From assembly GCA_947496705.1 (NCBI GenBank), contig CANMDW010000005.1, positions 124,001 through 188,000 on the forward strand: a stretch of 64,000 nucleotides of DNA, written 5' to 3'. Positions 25,654 through 35,064 of this stretch are shown one piece after another (positions within the stretch are counted from its first letter, which is position 1; each line of letters opens with the position of its first letter). Below the pieces are notes generated by a model. The model was not told where the DNA came from and did not search any database. It worked only from the letters and a program-made list of their open reading frames with translations. Source of the stretch: an uncultured Aquimarina sp. (GTDB lineage: Bacteria; Bacteroidota; Bacteroidia; Flavobacteriales; Flavobacteriaceae). The position numbers were made by a program, and so were the translations under genes.

Positions 25654-27897
25654 ATGGTAAAAAAGATACTGCAAAAAAAATGGGTCAGATGGGTACTGCT
25701 AGCTTTGGGTGGGGTACTTTTTTTATGTTTTTGCTTCTATATAAGTATCTATCTTGGCTTATGGGGAAAGTTACCTAGTAAAGAAGAATTAAGTTCTCTC
25801 AAACAAGCTGAAGCTACACAAGTATTGGATAATAATGGCCATCTAATAGGTAAATACTATATCTATGACCGGCAACCCATTACCTATGAAGACCTCCCGC
25901 AACACCTGATTGATGCTTTGGTAGCAACTGAAGATGTACGTTTCTATGAGCACGATGGCGTAGATAATAAAAGTTTGTTGCGTGTATTTTTTAAAACCAT
26001 TTTACTGCGGGATAAATCTTCGGGTGGAGGGAGTACTATAACCCTTCAGTTGGCCAAAAACTTATTCGGAAGAAAGAAGTATCGTGTATTTAGTACGGTT
26101 ATCAATAAATTGAAAGAATCCTTTATCGCAAAAAGAATGGAAGATATCTATTCTAAAAAAGAAATTCTCACTCTGTATTTTAATACCGTTCCCTTTCCCG
26201 ATAACACCTACGGCATTGAGAGTGCTTCACAGAAATTCTTTAATAAACCTACTCATCAATTAACACTTTCTGAAGCCACCATACTTATAGGAACATTAAA
26301 AGCCAATCATAGTTATAATCCAAGGCTTTTCCCCGAAAGGAGCCAACTGCGCAGGGATGTTGTCCTACAGCAAATGATGAAGTATGAATACATCAGTACG
26401 AAGCGTGCAGATCAAACGATGAGTGAGCCTATTGCTATAGACTACCAATACTTTAACCACGATCTTGGATTAGCTCCCTATTTTAGAGAGGCCGTAAAAA
26501 AAGAGCTTACCAAAATTCTGAAAACACACAAAAAACCGGATAGCAGTGTATATGACATCTATAACGATGGACTCATTGTGTACACCACCCTGGATTATAA
26601 AATGCAATCCCTGGCCGAAGAAGCTATGAAAGAACATATGCAGGTGTTACAAAATGATTATGAAAAATCCTTTGGTAGCGCTGCTCCCTGGAAAAACAAT
26701 ACAGCACTGATCAAAAAAGCGGTAGAAACGCTCGATATTTATAAAACCTACAAAGAACAAGGGCTTACCGATACTCAAATTATAGATTCTCTTTCTGTTA
26801 AAAAAGATATAGAATTGTTTGAGTGGAAAGGAAACATCACCAAAAAGATATCGTCTCTGGATAGTCTGCAACACTACCTGAAATTCCTGAATACAGGGAT
26901 GATGGCCATAGAGCCATCTACCGGTGCAGTAAAAACCTACTTGGGTGGCATTGATTATCGCTACTTTAAATACGATCATGTGTCACAAAGCAAAAGACAG
27001 GTGGGATCTACCTTTAAGCCTTTTGTATATACCGCTGCTATCGAAAATGGAATGAAGCCCTGCTCCTACTTTTCTACAAAAGAGATCACCTATACAAACC
27101 TTGACAACTGGACCCCAAAAAATGCTTCAGAAGAAGAGGATCCTCATCTTAATTTCACTTTAGAAAAAGCACTAAGCAACTCTGTAAATACCATTGCAGT
27201 AAAGGTGTTGAATCAAGTAGGGATTCCTAAAGTAATTGATCAGGTTAGAAAATTAGGAATTACCGACTCTCTTTCTAAAAAGCCTGCAATGGCACTTGGT
27301 ACCGATGGTATCAAAATTAAAGAGCTTGCAGGAGCCTATGCGAGCTATGTAAATAAAGGAAAAGGCGTAAAACCCTATTACATTTCCAAAATTGAAGATA
27401 AGAATGGCAACCTTATTGCTTCTTTTGAACCCAAAATAATGGAAACACCGGCCTATAGCGAATATACGAGAAAAGTATTGCTGGAAATGATGAAAGCAAC
27501 CGTAGCACAAGGTACTGCAACCAGGCTTAGAACCACTTATCAACTAGAAAATGATATAGCCGGTAAAACAGGAACCACACAGGATAACAAAGATGGTTGG
27601 TTTGTGGGGATCACGCCAAATCTGGTTACAGTTACGTGGGTAGGTAATGATAATTATAGTATCGGTTTTAAAACCACAGCATTAGGCCAGGGAGCGAATA
27701 CCGCATTGCCTATTTTTGCCAGATGGTATCAAAAGATGAATCAGGATACTACTTTTGATCCTATCACCAAAAGTACCTTTGAAGAGCCTTCTGAAGAAGT
27801 ACTAAAAGACCTGGATTGTAAACCCGAAAAACGGGACAATCTACTAAAACGGCTTTTTGGTAAAAAGAAAAGAAAGAAAAAGTTTAGGAAAGAGTAA
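25654..27897 (+). CDS. Bifunctional class A penicillin-binding protein (PBP1A type)
   Basis: A 747-residue protein that polymerises and cross-links peptidoglycan. One membrane helix (residues 10-30) precedes a GT51 glycosyltransferase domain with the catalytic-Glu motif ATEDVRFYEHDGVD (about residue 92) and GGGSTITLQLAKNLF. The transpeptidase domain has S452-x-x-K455 (GSTFKP), S-x-N at 509-511 (SNSVN) and KTG at 638-640. The C-terminus is a short basic tail (KKKRKKKFRKE). Length and order match flavobacterial PBP1A proteins. It may share a transcript with the BCCT gene, but no functional link is implied. Confidence 0.95.
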   Translation: MVKKILQKKWVRWVLLALGGVLFLCFCFYISIYLGLWGKLPSKEELSSLKQAEATQVLDNNGHLIGKYYIYDRQPITYEDLPQHLIDALVATEDVRFYEHDGVDNKSLLRVFFKTILLRDKSSGGGSTITLQLAKNLFGRKKYRVFSTVINKLKESFIAKRMEDIYSKKEILTLYFNTVPFPDNTYGIESASQKFFNKPTHQLTLSEATILIGTLKANHSYNPRLFPERSQLRRDVVLQQMMKYEYISTKRADQTMSEPIAIDYQYFNHDLGLAPYFREAVKKELTKILKTHKKPDSSVYDIYNDGLIVYTTLDYKMQSLAEEAMKEHMQVLQNDYEKSFGSAAPWKNNTALIKKAVETLDIYKTYKEQGLTDTQIIDSLSVKKDIELFEWKGNITKKISSLDSLQHYLKFLNTGMMAIEPSTGAVKTYLGGIDYRYFKYDHVSQSKRQVGSTFKPFVYTAAIENGMKPCSYFSTKEITYTNLDNWTPKNASEEEDPHLNFTLEKALSNSVNTIAVKVLNQVGIPKVIDQVRKLGITDSLSKKPAMALGTDGIKIKELAGAYASYVNKGKGVKPYYISKIEDKNGNLIASFEPKIMETPAYSEYTRKVLLEMMKATVAQGTATRLRTTYQLENDIAGKTGTTQDNKDGWFVGITPNLVTVTWVGNDNYSIGFKTTALGQGANTALPIFARWYQKMNQDTTFDPITKSTFEEPSEEVLKDLDCKPEKRDNLLKRLFGKKKRKKKFRKE

Positions 27898-28014
27898 GTT
27901 AATAGTTGAGTTGGTGAGTTATTTGTTTGTTCTAATAATATGGATGAACCGTATACTCAAAACTACTCAATATGAAGCCTCACATACTCACATACTAAAA
28001 TACTCACATACTAA

Positions 28015-28587
28015 TCAACTCACCTCTCCATATTTCCTTACCAGGAAGGTATGCAGTTTAAATGCTCCGACTCCCAATAGAATTCCGACAACCATACCAG
28101 TCACCACATCGCCGGGATAGTGGACCCCAACATAAATCCTGCTATAACTCACAATAACAGCCCAAACTACCATAAACGGAAAGATATATTTTAAGTGCTT
28201 TTGTAGTGCCAATCCGGTAAAAAAGGCTAGTGCCATAGAACTTGCTGCATGACCAGAGAAATATCCATGCCGTCCACAGCGTTCGGCAATAAAACGCGTA
28301 AACTCTGCCACTCCATCTGCTCTGCAGGGTCGTGGCCGCATAAATAATACATTCTTAAACAGGTTCGACAATTGATCTGTCGCAGTAATTAATAAAGCTA
28401 CAACCACCAGAGTGATCATAGTACCCCGAATCCCAAAATATTTATAGAAAAAGAAAAGCAATAACAGGTATAACGGAATTTGATAGAATTTTTCGGTCAT
28501 AAATAACCAAAACCCATCCCAGGTTGAAGCGCCAAGATTGTTTAGGAATAAAAACAGCTCTTTGTCTAGTTGTATGAGTTCTTCCAT
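28015..28587 (-). CDS. PAP2-family membrane phosphatase
   Basis: A 190-residue protein with about five membrane helices and all three PAP2 motifs: KNVLFMRPRP (K-x6-RP), YFSGHAAS (usually PSGH; here FSGH), and SRIYVGVHYPGDV (SR-x5-H-x3-D). Such enzymes dephosphorylate undecaprenyl diphosphate, phosphatidate or lipid A. It starts 17 nt after the 75-residue gene on the same strand, so the two are probably co-transcribed. Convergent with the penicillin-binding protein gene; between them (27898-28014) is a stretch of short CACATACTA-type repeats. Confidence 0.9.
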   Translation of the reverse strand: MEELIQLDKELFLFLNNLGASTWDGFWLFMTEKFYQIPLYLLLLFFFYKYFGIRGTMITLVVVALLITATDQLSNLFKNVLFMRPRPCRADGVAEFTRFIAERCGRHGYFSGHAASSMALAFFTGLALQKHLKYIFPFMVVWAVIVSYSRIYVGVHYPGDVVTGMVVGILLGVGAFKLHTFLVRKYGEVS

Positions 28588-28604
28588 CGATTAGGTTTTG
28601 TATT

Positions 28605-28832
28605 TTACTCGTCGTAACGTTCTATCTCACGATCATAGAAATCATTTACCTCCTTCAACAGGTTTTCAGCTTCACTTTGCAGTTCTTTTTCATCATGCTG
28701 GTCAAATTCTTCAAGCCATTCGATTTCATCATTTTCCAGATTAATAATAAACCTGGGAAACTCGGTATGAATTACAAAGATAGCATCGGGATAATCGGTA
28801 TTATCGCCTAATAAGAATTTTGGAAAACCCAT
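28605..28832 (-). CDS. Small acidic conserved protein
   Basis: A 75-residue cytosolic protein. The first half looks like a small beta sheet (MGFPKFLLGDNTDYPDAIFV, HTEFPRFIINLENDEIEWLE) and the second a long acidic helix (EKELQSEAENLLKEVNDFYD). I recognise it as a conserved flavobacterial hypothetical family but know of no function. Located immediately upstream of the PAP2 phosphatase. Confidence 0.7.
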   Translation of the reverse strand: MGFPKFLLGDNTDYPDAIFVIHTEFPRFIINLENDEIEWLEEFDQHDEKELQSEAENLLKEVNDFYDREIERYDE

Positions 28833-28905
28833 TTACAAATACTTAAAATTATAAAGTACCAAAGGTACTACCTTTTTTGAGCAAACCAGAAAATTAATCT
28901 TTTAG

Positions 28906-29991
28906 TTATTCAATTTTGATTTCTACCCTATTATTAGAGTCAGGATCCAAATCAGACCCGGTAGTAACTATAGGCATAGTATTTCCGGCACCTACAACCT
29001 CGATTAAGGATTCATCAACACCCTTTTCAATCATATATTGTTTTACATTACTAGCTCTCATAGCCGACATGATTTCATTTTCGAAAGTAGAACCTGCATC
29101 ATCTGCATGGCCGATAATCTTTACAGAGTTTACCTTAAAAATAGTTACGTATTGAATATATGAATCCAGGGCTTTTTGAATCTCTTTATATGCTTCACTT
29201 TCGCCCACCAAAAATTCTATAGGAGAAAAATCAAGCGCCATATTACAAATCTGAGATTGCACAAGGTTTTTAGGATCTCTCATTTCCATAAGCAATACAT
29301 CATCTACAAAATAATAGCCCGTATCATATTTACCACCTTTTACAGACTTTCCCTTTGGGCTATCCGAAAAATAACCAAGAGATATATATTTTTCGGTTCC
29401 TTTTGCTCTGTATACTCCACAAACTTTTGCCCACCCTTTGGTATCACACACCATCTTTGAAGATTCTATATGCAAAGGAAATTTTGATGTTCCTGTTATT
29501 TTCGGGCTTCTGGCACTAAAATATGATCCTATAGAAGACGTGCATGAGTTGGATATCCCCTCACCCAGAGAAACATACATATGAAAATAATAATATTTTC
29601 CAGCAGATAAAGGACGCTTCAATTTGGCAGTTACTCCTTCTTTATACATCCCTCCTACAATATACATTCCTACTTTTCCTTCTCCGGTTCTGGGGTCTTG
29701 TGCTCCAAACTGTTTCAAAAAATTAGGGGATTTATGGATAAATCGAATTAGTTCTAAATCTGGATGATATACATCGGGGCTATTAATAGCAGGTTTCCAG
29801 TCTTTCATAAACCCAAAATTCTGCATTTCCATATCCATCCTCTTCAGGGATCTATTCACATCTTCGAAACTAGGGTTTGGAATAAGATTTTGGGCTTTAC
29901 TGTGCTCAAAGTTTTGACTGTTACCACTTTGCACAGATAGTATTGTAAAAGCAATAAGCAGTATACAAAATTTAGAATTTGGGACTCTCAT
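28906..29991 (-). CDS. OmpA-family outer-membrane protein
   Basis: A 361-residue exported protein (signal peptide 1-25, ending VQSGNSQ). Residues about 35-230 form an unrecognised galactose-binding-like beta domain (NLIPNPSFEDVNRSLKRMD, GYYFVDDVLLMEM). The NLIPNPSFE opening is common to many Bacteroidota surface proteins. Residues about 245-361 are an OmpA C-terminal domain that binds peptidoglycan (VNSVKIIGHADDAGSTFENE, MRASNVKQYMIEKGVDESLI, DPDSNNRVEIKI). It probably anchors a surface beta domain to the cell wall. Single gene. Confidence 0.9.
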   Translation of the reverse strand: MRVPNSKFCILLIAFTILSVQSGNSQNFEHSKAQNLIPNPSFEDVNRSLKRMDMEMQNFGFMKDWKPAINSPDVYHPDLELIRFIHKSPNFLKQFGAQDPRTGEGKVGMYIVGGMYKEGVTAKLKRPLSAGKYYYFHMYVSLGEGISNSCTSSIGSYFSARSPKITGTSKFPLHIESSKMVCDTKGWAKVCGVYRAKGTEKYISLGYFSDSPKGKSVKGGKYDTGYYFVDDVLLMEMRDPKNLVQSQICNMALDFSPIEFLVGESEAYKEIQKALDSYIQYVTIFKVNSVKIIGHADDAGSTFENEIMSAMRASNVKQYMIEKGVDESLIEVVGAGNTMPIVTTGSDLDPDSNNRVEIKIE

Positions 29992-30093
29992 TTTTGTGTT
30001 CTGTTTTTTTGGAAAGATAGTTAATTATTCGTTAATACCAAATAACGGAATAAGTCTATAAAACGTATTTATTTCCTGTTTTTATTGAAAAAA

Positions 30094-31464
30094 TCAATCT
30101 GAATTGATCATTTTTTTTGTTAATTTATTAAATCTAATATACAATAACAGTGCCGAAGTCGTAAGCCCCGCAAGCAGACCAATCCAGATTCCCGAACTTT
30201 TATATTCGGTATGCAGGCCTAAATAATAGCTAATAGGAAATCCAACCACCCAATAGGCAATAAAGGTGATCACCGTTGGTATTTTCACATCCTGAAGCCC
30301 TCGTAAAGCCCCCAAAACGGAAACCTGTATCCCATCAGATATCTGAAACAGGGCAGCAATGACCAAAAGCCTGGCGGCAATGCCAATCACCTCGGTATTA
30401 TCGGTAAGATTTTCAACATCATTTACATCCAGATAAATTTTGGGTAACATTTCATTGAATAGAATAAAAAACAAAGCAAAAACAGCTTCGATCAAAAAGG
30501 TTAATAAAAAGATCGAAAAAGCAATCCTTCTTAGATCTTTAAAATGCCGAAGCCCTTTTTGATTGCCCACCCGCACCATAGCGGCAACACTCAATCCCAT
30601 TGCCACCATAAAGGTCATCGATGCAAGGTTTAAGGCAATTTGATTGGCTGCCTGAGGGTTTTTACCCAGGATCCCCGATAGCCATATAGCTGCTGTAAAA
30701 ATAGCTACTTCAAAAAACATCTGTAGTGCCGAGGGAAAGCCCAGAGCTATTATTTTCTTCATCATTTTGCTTTCTAAAATGAAGAATTTGATTTGCGTTA
30801 CATATGCCTTCGACTTTTCTTTTTTCTTCAGGAAAATCCATAGAAATATGATCATGACAAATCTCGAAGCCAGTGTACCGATTGCTGCCCCGACAATCCC
30901 TAATTGCGGAAAGCCAAATTTTCCGAAAATCAATAGATAATTCAGCACTACATTCACCACATTAGCCAGCAAAGTAGCATACATAGGATATCGGGTCAAC
31001 GATAAACCATCTGAAAACTGTTTTAATGCCTGAAAGCTAATTAACGGGATCAATGAAAAAGCCACCAAATCCAGATAGGGTATTGCCAGCTCTACTACCT
31101 CGATCGGTTGTTTCATTAGGTACATTAATGGTTTTGCGACCAGAATTGCCAGAAATAATACCATTCCTAGTGTTGTGCACAAAAACAATCCATGCTTGAA
31201 AGCAGATTTACCGTTTTTAAAATTGTTTTCTGCATCGGCCTCTGCTACCAGTGGAGTGATTGCCGTAGAAAAACCGATACCCAGCGACATAGCAATAAAC
31301 ATAAAACTGTTTCCTAAAGATACTGCTGCCAGTTCTGCTGTACCTAGCTGCCCTACCATAATATTATCTACCAGTGCCACCAGGGTATGCCCGATCATCC
31401 CCATCATTACCGGGGTAGCGAGCTTAAGGTTGTATCTAAATTCTTTGGTGTACTGTTGCAGCAT
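30094..31464 (-). CDS. MATE-family multidrug/Na+ antiporter
   Basis: 456 residues from the ATG at 31464; a TTG seven codons earlier coincides with a TACCTTTG -7-like promoter box (CAAAGGTA, 31483-31490 on the plus strand), so the ATG is preferred. Twelve membrane helices in two six-helix halves: GMIGHTLVALVDNIMVGQLG with the conserved V-D-x-x-M, and GFPSALQMFFEVAIFTAAIW in the second half. The family exports cationic drugs or flavin-type compounds against Na+ or H+. Single gene, divergent from the 121-residue membrane protein gene. Confidence 0.92.
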   Translation of the reverse strand: MLQQYTKEFRYNLKLATPVMMGMIGHTLVALVDNIMVGQLGTAELAAVSLGNSFMFIAMSLGIGFSTAITPLVAEADAENNFKNGKSAFKHGLFLCTTLGMVLFLAILVAKPLMYLMKQPIEVVELAIPYLDLVAFSLIPLISFQALKQFSDGLSLTRYPMYATLLANVVNVVLNYLLIFGKFGFPQLGIVGAAIGTLASRFVMIIFLWIFLKKKEKSKAYVTQIKFFILESKMMKKIIALGFPSALQMFFEVAIFTAAIWLSGILGKNPQAANQIALNLASMTFMVAMGLSVAAMVRVGNQKGLRHFKDLRRIAFSIFLLTFLIEAVFALFFILFNEMLPKIYLDVNDVENLTDNTEVIGIAARLLVIAALFQISDGIQVSVLGALRGLQDVKIPTVITFIAYWVVGFPISYYLGLHTEYKSSGIWIGLLAGLTTSALLLYIRFNKLTKKMINSD

Positions 31465-31562
31465 TTTACAATTTTCAAGACGCAAAGGTATTAGAACCGG
31501 TATAAACTAAAATATTCTTATCGTATATTTAACGTTCTATAAAGTTTTCACAAATCAAATCC

Positions 31563-31928
31563 ATGCCTGAAACCAGTATTCAAGAAAAGGAAATTAAAAA
31601 AAGAAACCATACCCGGGTATATCTCATTGTAGCCAGTATCATTTTTGGAATATTAATAGTACCGTCGCTACCTATGATCATGATGTCTGCGATGATGTTT
31701 GATAGTCCGGGATCTGAAGACAGCACCCCAACGATTATCCTGGTCATCAGTCTGGTTGCTTATCCTTTTGTGACCTGTATAGGTATCATAACCGCCTGGA
31801 TTCTATTTGTTAGAAAAATCCACTTTCTTGCTATCATCTCTGCCAGCTTGCCTATCCTAAATATCCTTGTCGGGATAGCGGCTATTGTATATATGGCAGT
31901 TTTTTGTGATGGAAGTTTTAGTTGTTAA
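31563..31928 (+). CDS. Small three-helix membrane protein
   Basis: A 121-residue protein with three hydrophobic helices (about residues 19-42, 57-80, 88-115) after a charged N-terminus (ETSIQEKEIKKRNHTRVYL). The last helix is followed by CDGSFSC. No family was recognised. It lies upstream of the second 21-bp-period array, which fills the space to the convergent M28 peptidase gene. Confidence 0.65.
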   Translation: MPETSIQEKEIKKRNHTRVYLIVASIIFGILIVPSLPMIMMSAMMFDSPGSEDSTPTIILVISLVAYPFVTCIGIITAWILFVRKIHFLAIISASLPILNILVGIAAIVYMAVFCDGSFSC

Positions 31929-32019
31929 TAAACCCATTAAGGTATTTGGAATCACTTTTAAAACTATTTGAAGTACTCAAAACACAAGGAATATCAAAAT
32001 TCCAGTATTCATGAGGGTT

Positions 32020-32271
32020 GAAGTGATCACCGATGACTTCGAATTGATGCTTGATCACTTGTAGGTCATTCAGAGGTGGTTCGAAGTGATTGCAGATCGG
32101 TTATAATTGATACATTATTGGTACAAAGTGATGCCTGATCCCTTAAAAGTGTTAATCGATCACCAGGAAGGAGTATTTTGATCCAAAGAAGTGTTACATC
32201 ATCGGCTCGAACTATCTTTCTATCACCTCTAGTTCATATTAGGATGGAGTGTGATGGTATGAGTTTCCTTT
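32020..32271 (+). repeat. Degenerate tandem array, about twelve 21-bp units
   Basis: Written in rows of 21 from 32020, the sequence keeps GAAGTGAT at positions 1-8 and GATC at 13-16, for example GAAGTGATCACCGATGACTT, GAATTGATGCTTGATCACTT and CGAAGTGATTGCAGATCGGT. Ten rows align without gaps; the last two are weak. No long reading frame uses the array. It occupies most of the 399-bp gap between convergent genes. Confidence 0.75.
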
Positions 32272-32327
32272 ACACTTCTAAAATAACTTATGAAACCTAA
32301 AACAGAGATTGTTTAAAATTAAAAATA

Positions 32328-33716
32328 CTACTTCACTCCATATTTATCAAAAAGATAGACCAAACTGGCCATGGTAGCTGCTCCCAATTCGAGTTCACGT
32401 CTGTTGACGGCATCAAAGGTATCATTCTTGGCATGGTGATAGTCAAAATACCGTTGTGAATCTGGCCGTAGTCCTGCCAATACAATTCCATCTTTTTTGA
32501 GTGGCCCGATATCTGCTCCGCTTCCGCCTTGAGCGAAATAATGTACCAGATACGGTTCAAACAAAGGTTTCCAACCCTCAACCTGTTTAAAATTGGCATC
32601 ATCGCAGTCAAAAGAAAATCCTCTGGGTGTAAATCCCCCAGCATCACTTTCCAGTGCAAACACGTGATTCTCACCTTTATTTTTAGCTACCTCTGCATAT
32701 TTTTTACCGCCACGCAATCCGTTTTCTTCATTCATAAACAAAACTACGCGAATAGAACGCTTAGGTGTATATCCTATTTCTTTAAACAATCGCAATACTT
32801 CCATCGACTGTACGATGCCGGCTCCGTCATCATGAGAACCATCGCCCAAATCCCAGGAATCCAGATGCCCGCCAACAACCATATACTCGTTCGGGAATTC
32901 ACTGCCTGTAATTTGACCAATCACATTATAGGATTGCACATCTTTCCAACTGCGGCAATTCATATTGATATGAAATTTGATCTTGGGATTGAGTTTTAGC
33001 ATAGAGCTTAATAAATCGGCACCGTTGGTACTAATCGCAGCTGCCGGGATCTTATCCATATCCGGTAACTCTCCGTAGCTCATTGCTCCTGTATGTGGCA
33101 GATCATCTTTTCTTAGGTTCATAGAACGCACGATCATACCTACTGCACCAAACTTGGCCGCTTCTGCAGCACCAGAATACCGTTGATCGACACAACCGCC
33201 ATACGCCCTGAAGGTTTCGATAAGATCTGCTTGCATGGGCCGGTTAAAAAACACAATTTTTCCTTCGATCTGTGAAGTTCCTAATTTTCTTAGATCATCC
33301 AATCCCTGCACTTCGATAATAGAGGCTTTGACCCCTCCTATGGGTGTGGGTACAGACCCTCCCAGAGCACAGATCGGGACATTGGTGGTTTTACCGGGCT
33401 CGGTTTCTATAAAGGCAAATTCGGTGACTCCACGAGTCCATTTGGGTACCATCACCGACTGTAGCCATACTTTATCAATTCCTAATTCTTTTAGCTCTTT
33501 TTCGCCCCATTCTACAGCTTTTTGAGCATTTATAGAACCCGAAAGTCGTCCGCCAATCTGATTTGACAAATAATCCAGCCAGGCATAACTTTTACCGTTA
33601 AGCAAGGAGGTGTCATATATTTTTTTGAGTATTGCAGCATCTTCTTTTATCTCGTTTTGAGCAAAGCAATTCAATGATAAAATTGTAAAGAGGACGGGGA
33701 TGATATTTTTTGGCAT
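32328..33716 (-). CDS. M28-family zinc peptidase (carboxypeptidase Q-like)
   Basis: A 462-residue exported protein (signal peptide MPKNIIPVLFTILSLNCFA). The architecture matches plasma glutamate carboxypeptidase-like M28 enzymes: a protease-associated insert (about 120-230) followed by the zinc site VVGGHLDSWDLGDGSHDDGA (His and Asp ligands) and NEENGLRGG (catalytic and ligand Glu). It trims peptides in the periplasm or medium. The last zinc His lies in FDYHHAKNDT, the expected place. The half palindrome GAACTCA lies 15 bp upstream of the start. Single gene. Confidence 0.93.
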   Translation of the reverse strand: MPKNIIPVLFTILSLNCFAQNEIKEDAAILKKIYDTSLLNGKSYAWLDYLSNQIGGRLSGSINAQKAVEWGEKELKELGIDKVWLQSVMVPKWTRGVTEFAFIETEPGKTTNVPICALGGSVPTPIGGVKASIIEVQGLDDLRKLGTSQIEGKIVFFNRPMQADLIETFRAYGGCVDQRYSGAAEAAKFGAVGMIVRSMNLRKDDLPHTGAMSYGELPDMDKIPAAAISTNGADLLSSMLKLNPKIKFHINMNCRSWKDVQSYNVIGQITGSEFPNEYMVVGGHLDSWDLGDGSHDDGAGIVQSMEVLRLFKEIGYTPKRSIRVVLFMNEENGLRGGKKYAEVAKNKGENHVFALESDAGGFTPRGFSFDCDDANFKQVEGWKPLFEPYLVHYFAQGGSGADIGPLKKDGIVLAGLRPDSQRYFDYHHAKNDTFDAVNRRELELGAATMASLVYLFDKYGVK

Positions 33717-33760
33717 AGCTTTTTTTTATTGAACTCATTTAAATTTTAGACCTCACAGTA

Positions 33761-34639
33761 TTATTCATTTTCTAACTGCTGTTTATACATATCCAGATTT
33801 GCTTTGGTCTTTTCATCAAGTTCTGGTTCTTGTATATCGTCATATTCTTTTAAGGTATCATATAATGTTCTGGCAACAATATATCGTGCAGTAGCTTTAT
33901 CATCTGCCGGAATCACATACCAGGGTGCATGAGGCTCTGAGGTTCTGTTGATAGCATCCTGATAGCAGGCTTGATATTGATCCCAGAGTTTTCGTTCTTT
34001 AAGATCTCCGGAAGAAAACTTCCAATTTTTTTCTTTCTTCTCCAGCCGGCGAAGCAGCCTGTTTTTTTGTTCTTCTTTTGATAAATGAAGGTAGAATTTA
34101 TAGATCAATGTACCATTTTCTGCTATATGTTTTTCAAAATTGCGAATCTGTTCAAAACGTTTATCCCAGAAAGCATCATTGATATCTTCTACCGAATTGA
34201 TATGTGGAAGGCTTTCACTCATAATGTACCCGGGATGCACGCGGGTTACCAAAACATTTTCATAATGTGTTCTGTTAAAGACGCCAAACTTACCGCGTTG
34301 TGGCAAGGCAATATAATGTCTCCATAAATAATCATGACCCAGCTCCAGTGCTGTGGGAACCTTAAAACTATGAACAATAATCCCGCGGGTATTAAAATCT
34401 TTAAACACTTCTCTGATCAAACTATCTTTTCCTGAAGTATCCATTCCCTGAAGGCAGACCAGTACGGCGTATTTACCATGTGCATATAGGGTATCTTGCA
34501 ATTTCCCCAGTTTTTCGCGTACCTCTTCCAGCTCATCCTCAATTTCCTTTTCGTTTTCACGAAGATCAAAAGTGGTTGGCATTTTTGATAGTTCTATAGC
34601 ATTAGAAACCTTAAAGTCTTTGTGATGTATTTTCTTCAT
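33761..34639 (-). CDS. Polyphosphate kinase 2 family protein
   Basis: 292 residues from the ATG at 34639 (MKKIHHKDF); a longer frame to 34690 looks like leader. Walker A is QGMDTSGKDS, the lid region WRHYIALPQRGKFGVFNRTH is diagnostic, and DQYQACYQDAINRTSEPHAP with WYVIPADDK closes the core. PPK2 enzymes use polyphosphate to phosphorylate nucleoside mono- or diphosphates (class I, II or III not decided here; the length suits class I or III). Single gene upstream of the M28 peptidase with a 44-nt gap; they could share a transcript. Confidence 0.93.
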   Translation of the reverse strand: MKKIHHKDFKVSNAIELSKMPTTFDLRENEKEIEDELEEVREKLGKLQDTLYAHGKYAVLVCLQGMDTSGKDSLIREVFKDFNTRGIIVHSFKVPTALELGHDYLWRHYIALPQRGKFGVFNRTHYENVLVTRVHPGYIMSESLPHINSVEDINDAFWDKRFEQIRNFEKHIAENGTLIYKFYLHLSKEEQKNRLLRRLEKKEKNWKFSSGDLKERKLWDQYQACYQDAINRTSEPHAPWYVIPADDKATARYIVARTLYDTLKEYDDIQEPELDEKTKANLDMYKQQLENE

Positions 34640-34850
34640 CGTAATTATAAAATTTTGTTGTGTCTTACCATAAGACCTTGTCATACCCAACGGTAAGGCC
34701 TCGGCATACCTTGTAATAAGACTTTTTTTGCTTAAAAAAAGAATTCTATATTAAGATTAGCAATCAAATGTACTGATGAATTCAGACATATGCTCTAAAG
34801 AAAGATATTTTTAAGTAAATATATACTATTACACCAAAAATATAATGCAC

Positions 34851-35016
34851 TAGTGTTAAATCAAAGCTGAAAAGACGTATAAGGCAATCGTGGATTTTGT
34901 GGCAGACTTAGGCAAAAAATCATTGTATAGCCGTAGCTATGGAATTATTTTTTAACGAAAGGATGCCGCAAAAGATGCATTGGATTATGCGTAGGCTTTG
35001 GCTTGACTTAACACTA
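34851..35016. mobile_element. MITE-like element, long copy
   Basis: A 166-bp relative of the 7624-7734 element. The left end TAGTGTTAAATCAAAGCTG and the right end GCTTGACTTAACACTA are imperfect inverted repeats; the left interior (GACGTATAAGGCAATCGTGG and on) matches the short copy, and the centre has about 55 extra bp, including GTATAGCCGTAGCTATGGAA, itself a small palindrome. The rest of 34640-35064 shows no gene. Confidence 0.7.
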
Positions 35017-35064
35017 ACTATATTTCTGTAGCTTCTGGAAGCATTTATGCTAAAAAACAGCTAT

